A DNA stretch of 12,005 nt, taken from Actinomycetes bacterium (GTDB lineage Bacteria; Actinomycetota; Actinomycetes; Actinomycetales; Dermabacteraceae). Below the pieces are notes generated by a model. That model saw only the letters and a list, made by a program, of their open reading frames with translations. It was not told where the DNA came from and ran no database searches. The first letter of the stretch is position 1; each line of letters starts with the position of its first letter. Shown in pieces: positions 7,080 to 12,005 of the stretch. The stretch spans positions 1-12,005 of the forward strand of contig JAEWEZ010000124.1 in assembly GCA_023389045.1 (NCBI GenBank). The letters are read 5' to 3'. Made by a program: the position numbers and the translations under genes.

Positions 7080-7364
7080 TCAGGCCAGGGCCAGGAACAG
7101 CTTCTCGAGCTCAGAAACTGTCATGCAGTCCTCGCCGGGGTCGTCACCCTCGGCGCGGCTCATGCAGTCCTTCATCGCGTCGGCCACGATCACGAAGCCG
7201 GCGCGGTCCAGGGCCGTCGAGACGGCGGCCAACTGGATGACGGTGTCGCGGCAGGAGGCGTCATTCTCGATACCGGCGATCACCGCATCGAGTTGCCCAC
7301 GAGCGCGCTTCAGCCGGTTCAGCACCCGACGCTGCGTGTCAGGTGCGCACGCGGCCGTGCTCAC
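7080..7364 (-). CDS. cstR: CstR-like persulfide-sensing repressor
   Basis: A 94-residue, all-helical CsoR/RcnR/FrmR-family repressor (LNRLKRARGQLDAVIAGIE at about 15-33 is the family's first helix). Members bind as tetramers to G-tract operators and release on sensing metal, formaldehyde or persulfide. Here Cys38 and Cys67 match the conserved cysteine pair, with a spacing of 29 equal to that of staphylococcal CstR (Cys31/Cys60 as I recall). The histidine that binds Cu(I) in CsoR, four residues before the second cysteine, is Ala63. This argues against a copper sensor and for a per- or polysulfide sensor, as does the gene fused upstream by a GTGA overlap. Cys6 and Cys80 are extra. The start is GTG at 7364; no other plausible start exists before residue 64. 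The likely target is the palindrome at 8844-8859, so the operon would be autoregulated. Confidence 0.82.
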   Translation of the reverse strand: MSTAACAPDTQRRVLNRLKRARGQLDAVIAGIENDASCRDTVIQLAAVSTALDRAGFVIVADAMKDCMSRAEGDDPGEDCMTVSELEKLFLALA

Positions 7365-8803
7365 GCGCTCTGCTCGCTCTCGGCGTCCTCAAGGCCGGTC
7401 TCGGGCTCCACGCCCTGCTCCTGCGCCCAGGCGGACCAGCCCAGGTAGCTGCCTTCGAGTTCGACGATCTTGTAGCCGGCGCGACGCAGGGCCGCAGAGG
7501 CCACGGCGTTACGGGCACCCGACTGGCAGTAGGTGACGATGGTGCCGTCGGTGGGCAGCTCATCGAGATGCCACATGACGCGGCCGGCCGAGAGCTGATC
7601 CGAGCCGGGAACGTGACCGGCAATGTGCTCATTCTTGGTGCGCACATCTAGCACGAGGGCGGCACCGAGACCTTCGAGGTCGGCGGGGGCCACCGAGGCG
7701 GGAACGGTCAGGTCCAGGCCCTCGAGGCTGGTCACGTAGCCGCTGATGGTGTCGATGCCGACGCGCACAGCGTGGTCGCGGAACTCTTCGGCGGTTTCGC
7801 GGTCATCGGCCAGGATGATCAGCGGGCGGCTCTCCTCCTCCGGGTTGTAAGCCCAGGAGCCGTAGCGGGCGGCGGTCGAGGGACCGGGGATGACCAGGTC
7901 GTTCTCCACGGTGCCGGTGCGCACTTCGGCGGGGGTGCGGGTGTCCACGAAGATGCTGGAATCATCCTGCAGCTTGGCCTTGAGGTCCTCGATGCTCATC
8001 TCGTGCAGCGGGGCCAGGGGGCCGAGCACGGCGGGGCCGTCGCGGTTCTCGCGCTTCATCCGCCCGAAGTAGGCGTGCGCATCAGGCTGCCCGGAGAGCA
8101 GTTCCTTGCAGAAGCCTTCCACGTCGTTCTTCTCGAGGTAGGGGGCCCACCAGGAGAAGCGACGCTCGTAGCCGACGGTGGTCGAGGGGATCGCACCCAG
8201 GGCCTTACCGCAGGCACTGCCGGCGCCGTGGGCGGGGTAGACCATCACGTGGTCGGGCAGCTCGAGGAAGACGTTCTTGACGGAGTTGTAGAGGTCCTCG
8301 GCGAAGCCGAAGCGGGTGCCTTCGCCTCCGGCGGCCTCATCGAGCAGGTCGGGGCGGCCGAGGTCGCCGACGAACACGAAGTCGCCGGAGAAGAGGTAGC
8401 CGGGGGTGTCGCTGAAGGCACCGTCGGTGACGAGGAAGGAGATGTGTTCGGGGGTGTGGCCGGGGGTGTGCAGGGCCTTCACGGTGATGTTGCCGAGGGT
8501 GATCTCGTCGCCGTGGTGCAGGCGCTCTGCCTCGAAGCCGTACTGCCAGTCCTGGCCGCCTTCGGCGGACACGTACGCGGTAGCGCCAGTGGCGTGGATC
8601 AGCTCACGGGTTCCGGAGAGGAAGTCGGCGTGAATGTGGGTTTCGGTGACGGCCACGATGCGCATCCCGTGATGGGCGGCGAGTTCGATGATCGACGCCA
8701 CGTCGCGTCGGGGATCAATAACGATCGCCTCGCCCTTGGCCTGGCAGCCCACGATGTACGTCGCCTGCGCGAGGTCTTCGTCGTAGATGCGTTCGAGAAG
8801 CAT
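7361..8803 (-). CDS. cstB: CstB-like persulfide dioxygenase-rhodanese fusion
   Basis: A 480-residue cytoplasmic enzyme expected to oxidise glutathione-type or other low-molecular-weight persulfides to sulfite and/or thiosulfate. The N-terminal metallo-beta-lactamase domain (about 1-250) has THIHAD (55-60), HTPGH (112-116), SGD (139-141) and PAHG (190-193). By analogy with ETHE1, His56, His116 and Asp141 are the likely Fe(II) ligands. Next is a rhodanese-like domain (about 268-365) with no catalytic cysteine in its loop (LADDRE, 331-336), so it is a pseudo-domain. An active rhodanese domain (about 375-462) follows, with loop CQSGAR and Cys426. This dioxygenase / pseudo-rhodanese / rhodanese order is that of Staphylococcus aureus CstB. 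Cys20 and Cys198 lie near positions where CstB also has cysteines. Often annotated as glyoxalase II-like, which undersells it. The ATG at 8803 follows AGGAGG by seven bases. Confidence 0.9.
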   Translation of the reverse strand: MLLERIYDEDLAQATYIVGCQAKGEAIVIDPRRDVASIIELAAHHGMRIVAVTETHIHADFLSGTRELIHATGATAYVSAEGGQDWQYGFEAERLHHGDEITLGNITVKALHTPGHTPEHISFLVTDGAFSDTPGYLFSGDFVFVGDLGRPDLLDEAAGGEGTRFGFAEDLYNSVKNVFLELPDHVMVYPAHGAGSACGKALGAIPSTTVGYERRFSWWAPYLEKNDVEGFCKELLSGQPDAHAYFGRMKRENRDGPAVLGPLAPLHEMSIEDLKAKLQDDSSIFVDTRTPAEVRTGTVENDLVIPGPSTAARYGSWAYNPEEESRPLIILADDRETAEEFRDHAVRVGIDTISGYVTSLEGLDLTVPASVAPADLEGLGAALVLDVRTKNEHIAGHVPGSDQLSAGRVMWHLDELPTDGTIVTYCQSGARNAVASAALRRAGYKIVELEGSYLGWSAWAQEQGVEPETGLEDAESEQSA

Positions 8804-8810
8804 GCGGGTC

Positions 8811-8816
8811 CCTCCT
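8811..8816 (-). promoter_or_regulatory. Ribosome binding site of the cstB-like gene
   Basis: A perfect AGGAGG on the minus strand, seven bases before the ATG at 8803. Confidence 0.8.
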
Positions 8817-8843
8817 GGGGTGTCGGTTCAACCAGCATGTCAT

Positions 8844-8859
8844 ATACCCCCGGGGGTAT
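8844..8859. promoter_or_regulatory. CsoR-family G-tract operator upstream of cstB
   Basis: ATACCCCCGGGGGTAT is a perfect 16-bp palindrome of the AT-flanked C/G-tract type bound by CsoR-family repressors. It lies 41 bp upstream of the cstB-like start. On the minus strand TTGAAT (8858-8863) could be a -35, with the weak hexamer CATGCT (8834-8839) as -10 after 18 bp. The operator would then fill the spacer, where binding would block RNA polymerase. The stop codon of the upstream membrane-protein gene (8860-8862) sits inside this putative -35, so promoter and gene end are merged. Confidence 0.75.
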
Positions 8860-9480
8860 TCAAGGGTGGTCGGTAGACCAGCCCTCATCCCGCGGTGCGT
8901 TCCGCATCAACTCCTCCTGCCGGGCACGGAAGCGTGCGTGTTCCTTCGCTTCCTGCGCCCGACGAAGAGCCCGGTAGCGCGGGAAACCGACCACCAGCAT
9001 CGCCCCGGCCACCACGCTGCCGAGCAGACGAATCCCCATCGTCAGATATGACTCGTAATCCCCCTGCCGGAAGGCATAGGAGAAGCTGGCGCCCGTCGGG
9101 TAGAGCTCGGCGGGATTGCCCAGCAGGTAGGTGAGCAGGTAGCCCAGAACCATCGTCACCATGCCGATGGCCGCGCCGGCGATCACGAACCGCACCTGCC
9201 CCCGACCGACCACCACGAGCCCCACGAAGAAGACCGCGGCGCCGAACGCATCCGGAATGGCATCGAGAACCCGCAGTGCTGTGAAAACCAGCCACTGCAT
9301 GAATCCACTGCTCTGCGTGAGACTCTCCGCGTAGTGACTCAGCAGGAGCGGAGCTGCCAGATCCGCAATAACCATGAGCGCGGCCTGGGCGAGCAGCAGA
9401 AGCATGAGCCCCGGCACGAAGAGATCCACAAGCTTCTGCGGAATGCGCTCCAGCAGACGTGAAGCATCCGAATAGGCCAT
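8860..9480 (-). CDS. Four-helix membrane protein of unknown function
   Basis: I do not recognise this 206-residue protein. Hydrophobic segments lie at about 19-47 (long, perhaps with a kink), 77-93, 97-120 and 146-166. An aromatic loop rich in Tyr, Phe and Ser (127-146) joins the last two. The C-terminal tail (168-206) is highly charged and Arg/Glu-rich, and should be cytoplasmic. The ATG at 9480 was chosen because GGGGGAGGGG (9487-9496) lies just upstream; an in-frame ATG at 9552 would add 24 basic, low-complexity residues and overlap the ABC gene. It follows the CydC-like gene by 31 bp on the same strand, so it is probably co-transcribed with it and may be an accessory of that transporter. 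It ends directly at the operator of the persulfide operon. Confidence 0.75.
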   Translation of the reverse strand: MAYSDASRLLERIPQKLVDLFVPGLMLLLLAQAALMVIADLAAPLLLSHYAESLTQSSGFMQWLVFTALRVLDAIPDAFGAAVFFVGLVVVGRGQVRFVIAGAAIGMVTMVLGYLLTYLLGNPAELYPTGASFSYAFRQGDYESYLTMGIRLLGSVVAGAMLVVGFPRYRALRRAQEAKEHARFRARQEELMRNAPRDEGWSTDHP

Positions 9481-9511
9481 GTGGGGCCCCTCCCCCGCCC
9501 CGTCGTGGCGT

Positions 9512-11413
9512 TTAGCTGCGCTCTTGTGCCTCCAGGAGCGCCCGGAAGGCACCCTGCCGCGAGGCTAGCTCATCCCAGTCTCCCCTCTCGACCACCTCAC
9601 CGGCTTCCAGAACCAGAATCTCGTCGGCTTCGCGGAGCACGTCGAGACGATGCGCGATCACGAGGGTGGTGGCGCCGAGTGCGCGTAGGGAACGCACCAT
9701 CCGGGCCTGGGTGAGGGGGTCCTGGTGGCTAGTGGCTTCGTCGAGCACGAGGATGGCGGGCGGCTCGGGCGTCGGGCGTGTTGTTTCTTGTGCCGGTTCT
9801 GCATGGCCCGTCGGCCCTGTTTCTCGCGCCGGCCCTGTTTCTCGCGTCGGCACTGTCGCTTCCGTCGGTTCCTCGCAGAGCCGGGAACGCACCAGGGTGC
9901 GGGCGAGAGCCAGACGCTGACGCTGCCCGCCACTGAGCGCGCTGCCCCGTCGGCCCACCGCCCGATCCAGCCGAAGATCGCAGGCGGCTGCCTCGAGAGC
10001 CCGCAGCAAGGTCGCCTCCTCCGCCTCGGGATCGGCCAGGCGCAGGTTCTCCTCGACCGTCCCATCCAGCAGGAACGGCTCCTGATCGGCCACGGCCACG
10101 CGTCGCGCCACCCGCGCGGAACCAAGCTGAGGGGCGGGAACCCCGTCGATCTCCACGAGCCCGTCGGGATCAAAGTGACGTTGCAGCAGCCGCGCGAGAG
10201 TCGATTTGCCCGAGCCGGTCGCGCCGACCACACCCACCATGGTTCCGGGGCGCAGGTTGAGGTCCACCCCGCGCAGCACCGCCTCGCTCCGCCCGGGATA
10301 GGTGAAGTGCACCGACTCCATGCGTGCCCGCGCGGTGTCGTCCGAAACCTGCGGCGCCTGGTCGGGAACGGTGGGGTCGACGGGAGTCTGCGGCTCGGTG
10401 ACCGCCGGCGCACCGGCAGCCAGGGCGCGAATCCGCGCCGTCGCCGCAAGCCCCGCCGGAAGCGAGGTCGCCAGACGCTCCACCGTGTCGAGGGAGGCGA
10501 CCGTGCCGGGCACCAGGGCCACCGCGATGAGCAGCCCCGGCAGGTCGAGGATGTCGGGGATCGTGAGGAGACCGATCAGGAGCACCGCCCCCGCTCCCCA
10601 CCACACGCGCAGCTGGGAGAAGGCGTGCCGGAGCCCCGACTTCACGCCGCCGCGCATGAGCACGCCGCCGAGCTGCGCGCCAAGCGCATCGAGGCTGTCC
10701 AGACGCTGCTGCTCCGCCTGCGCGGCAAGGATGTCTTCACGCACCCGAGCGGTGTCAGCCACGTGCTGACTGAGGTCGGCGCGGGCGGTGGCAAGGCCGC
10801 GGGCCGCATCCAGGGAGCGCCGCGCCCCCAGCAGCGGGAGCAGGATCCCGAGGGCGAGCACCACGGCGAGCACTGCCGCGACCGCGGGACCGGCGGCCGC
10901 CCAGGCAACGCCCACGGCCCCGAGCGGGATCAGCACCGCACTGATGGCGGGGGCGATGGTGTGGGCGAAGAACACCTCCACGCGATCCACATCCCGCACC
11001 GCCACCGTGTGCAGGCGGGCGGCGCCGGTGCCGTCGGTGACCGCGGGCGCCTGCGGGATCAGACGGTCCACAATCCACACCCGCATATCGCCCATGAGAC
11101 CGAAGGCCGCGAGATGCCCGTACAGCTGCTCGATATAGCGGCATACGCTCTTGACCAGGGAGATCACGGCGAAGGCGAGCAGAACCGCGAGCACGAAACC
11201 CCAGCCGTGACGATCCGCGGCCCCACCTCCGGGACCGCCCGCAGCAGTGCTGTGGAGGACGGGCTGGATGGCGAGGGAGCCGATCGCCCAGGCCGGCAGG
11301 GCGAGGGCGGCAGCGATCCCGATATGCCCGACCAGACGGGCCGCCACGGAGATACCCAGGCGGCGGGTCGCCGGGCGGGCGAAGCGAAGCAGCCAGAGCA
11401 CGTCGCCGATCAT
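9512..11413 (-). CDS. cydC: CydC-like ABC half-transporter
   Basis: A 633-residue membrane-plus-ATPase protein. Helices lie near 20-50, 72-92, 152-175, 176-196, 270-285 and 288-308. RYIEQLYGHLAAFGLMGDMRVW (92-113) resembles the 'RY.ERL..H.A...L..LRVW' stretch of CydC, the basis for this name. CydDC exports cysteine/glutathione or, on recent evidence, handles haem, in support of cytochrome bd assembly. The ATPase motifs are canonical: GATGSGKST (397-405), Q444, LSGGQ (493-497), ILVLDE (554-559, catalytic Glu559) and His588. The segment between LSGGQ and Walker B is some 37 residues longer than usual (about 513-552), filled with Pro/Thr/Glu hexapeptides. The ATG overlaps the upstream CydD-like stop by 4 bp and is preceded by GAGGAGG. 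The name is moderately secure: no cydAB genes are visible, and another paired ABC exporter of this branch is possible. Confidence 0.75.
   Translation of the reverse strand: MIGDVLWLLRFARPATRRLGISVAARLVGHIGIAAALALPAWAIGSLAIQPVLHSTAAGGPGGGAADRHGWGFVLAVLLAFAVISLVKSVCRYIEQLYGHLAAFGLMGDMRVWIVDRLIPQAPAVTDGTGAARLHTVAVRDVDRVEVFFAHTIAPAISAVLIPLGAVGVAWAAAGPAVAAVLAVVLALGILLPLLGARRSLDAARGLATARADLSQHVADTARVREDILAAQAEQQRLDSLDALGAQLGGVLMRGGVKSGLRHAFSQLRVWWGAGAVLLIGLLTIPDILDLPGLLIAVALVPGTVASLDTVERLATSLPAGLAATARIRALAAGAPAVTEPQTPVDPTVPDQAPQVSDDTARARMESVHFTYPGRSEAVLRGVDLNLRPGTMVGVVGATGSGKSTLARLLQRHFDPDGLVEIDGVPAPQLGSARVARRVAVADQEPFLLDGTVEENLRLADPEAEEATLLRALEAAACDLRLDRAVGRRGSALSGGQRQRLALARTLVRSRLCEEPTEATVPTRETGPARETGPTGHAEPAQETTRPTPEPPAILVLDEATSHQDPLTQARMVRSLRALGATTLVIAHRLDVLREADEILVLEAGEVVERGDWDELASRQGAFRALLEAQERS
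9777..9866 (-). repeat. 18-bp tandem repeats coding a hexapeptide insert
   Basis: Two nearly identical 18-bp units (9813-9830 and 9831-9848, one difference) are flanked by degenerate copies at 9777-9794, 9795-9812 and 9849-9866. They keep frame in the CydC-like protein and encode roughly xPxxET hexamers: VPTRET, GPARET, GPTGHA, EPAQET. The region looks like an expanding or contracting microsatellite inside the ATPase domain. Confidence 0.8.
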
Positions 11414-12005
11414 GCGCGCACCTCCTCAGCCTCAAGAGCGTCCCGCAGGTATCCGGGGCGTTCGCGCAGTTCCTGCGGGGTGCCCACGGCAGCCACTTGC
11501 CCGTCAGTCATGACCACCACCAGGTCGGCACCGAGAATCATGTCGAGCCGATGCGCCACATGCACCACGGTGCGACCGCGGGCAGCGCTCTCCAGACTCG
11601 TGCGCACCAGCGCTTCAGTGCGTCGGTCGAGGTCAGCGGTCGGTTCATCGAGCACGAGGGTGCCGGTGTGGCGCAGCAGGGCGCGGGCGAGGATCACGCG
11701 GCGGCGCTGCCCACCGGAGAGGAGCGCGCCCTGATCGCCGACGGGGGTGTCGAGGCCCTGCGGAAAGGTGCTGAGGTCCAGGTGGGCGCGGGTGCAGGCC
11801 TCTTCGAGCTGTGCGCGCGTGGCCTGCGGGGCGGCAAGGAGTAGGTTCTCCGCGATCGTTGTGGAGAGCAGGCCGGCACGCTGGGAAACGGTGGCGCAGA
11901 GGGAGCGCAGACGTGCGGGGGTGGCGGGGCGACCATCCACGGCGATCTCACCGCGGGCTTCCTGCAGCCCGGCAAGCACCCGCAGCAGGGTGGTCTTCCC
12001 GGCGC
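11410..12005 (-). CDS. cydD: CydD-like ABC subunit, 3' part only
   Basis: Cut by the window edge; only the last 197 or so residues, the bulk of an ATPase domain, are visible. The coding frame stays open to the final base. The edge falls inside Walker A: AGKTTLLRVLAGL is readable from 12003 down. A Q-loop follows (VSQRAGLLSTTIAENLLL), then LSGGQRRRV, Walker B LVLDEPTADLD with an intact glutamate, and switch HVAHRL. All motifs look functional. The stop overlaps the CydC-like start (ATGA), as in cydDC operons, so the two most likely form a heterodimer. An internal GTG at 11979 would give a 189-residue protein without Walker A and is not the start. The membrane domain lies outside the window, so the CydD name rests mainly on its partner. 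Confidence 0.8.
   Translation of the reverse strand, partial: AGKTTLLRVLAGLQEARGEIAVDGRPATPARLRSLCATVSQRAGLLSTTIAENLLLAAPQATRAQLEEACTRAHLDLSTFPQGLDTPVGDQGALLSGGQRRRVILARALLRHTGTLVLDEPTADLDRRTEALVRTSLESAARGRTVVHVAHRLDMILGADLVVVMTDGQVAAVGTPQELRERPGYLRDALEAEEVRA
11421..11426 (-). promoter_or_regulatory. Ribosome binding site of the cydC-like gene
   Basis: AGGAGG on the minus strand, seven bases before the ATG at 11413 and within the end of the upstream gene, supporting translational coupling. Confidence 0.7.

Noticed and set aside
7080..7364. Copper sensor CsoR or formaldehyde sensor FrmR
   Set aside because: The CsoR histidine is Ala63, and the partner gene is a persulfide dioxygenase rather than a copper ATPase or formaldehyde dehydrogenase.
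7361..8803. Glyoxalase II (hydroxyacylglutathione hydrolase)
   Set aside because: The two rhodanese-like domains and the CstR-like partner point to persulfide oxidation.
7772..8977. A 401-codon open frame on the plus strand
   Set aside because: Antisense to the CstB-like gene and running through its operator; composition is typical of a shadow frame.
9481..9552. A 24-residue N-terminal extension of the membrane protein
   Set aside because: It would overlap the end of the CydC-like gene and lacks a better ribosome binding site than the ATG at 9480.
9725..11734. A 669-codon open frame on the plus strand
   Set aside because: Antisense to the CydC-like gene and part of its partner; Arg/His/Gly-rich with no recognisable domain.

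Overview
The window is GC-rich, densely packed and uses GTG as well as ATG starts, Shine-Dalgarno sites and 4-bp ATGA/GTGA gene overlaps. Together with the gene families present this points to an actinobacterium, plausibly in Micrococcales; the genus is inference, since there is no rRNA or other marker gene here. No mobile element, tRNA, rRNA or CRISPR array was seen.

Layout. (1) 3-3628, plus strand: two translationally coupled ABC exporter half-transporters. Their ATPase motifs are complementary: one composite ATP site is canonical and the other degenerate, as in heterodimeric exporters. (2) 3651-6436, minus strand, convergent with the ABC pair: an EcsC-like protein gene, preceded by a 164-bp non-coding gap with a 23-bp tandem repeat, and before that a large Tat-exported serine hydrolase of the beta-lactamase/penicillin-binding-protein fold with an extra C-terminal domain. 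(3) 6437-6855: non-coding, with a candidate promoter, a perfect 16-bp dyad and a strong stem-loop. (4) 6856-8859, minus strand: a sulfur-stress operon consisting of an operator, a CstB-like persulfide dioxygenase-rhodanese fusion, a CstR-like two-cysteine repressor overlapping it by 4 bp, and a 53-residue putative zinc-ribbon microprotein missed by a length cutoff. (5) 8860-12005, minus strand: an unrecognised four-helix membrane protein, a CydC-like ABC half-transporter with an unusual hexapeptide-repeat insert inside its ATPase domain, and the 3' end of its CydD-like partner, cut by the window edge.

How the genes fit together. On the minus strand the order of transcription is cydD-like, cydC-like, membrane protein, operator, cstB-like, cstR-like, zinc microprotein, terminator-like hairpin, serine hydrolase, 23-bp repeats, ecsC-like. 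The cydDC family moves thiols (or haem, in recent work on the Escherichia coli complex), and the cstR/cstB pair senses and removes persulfides. The stretch 6856-12005 may therefore be a thiol/sulfide homeostasis locus. The strongest regulatory signal is a perfect 16-bp G-tract palindrome, ATACCCCCGGGGGTAT, upstream of the cstB-like gene, of the type bound by CsoR-family repressors. The repressor encoded in the same operon has the two-cysteine pattern of the persulfide sensor CstR and lacks the copper-ligand histidine of CsoR.
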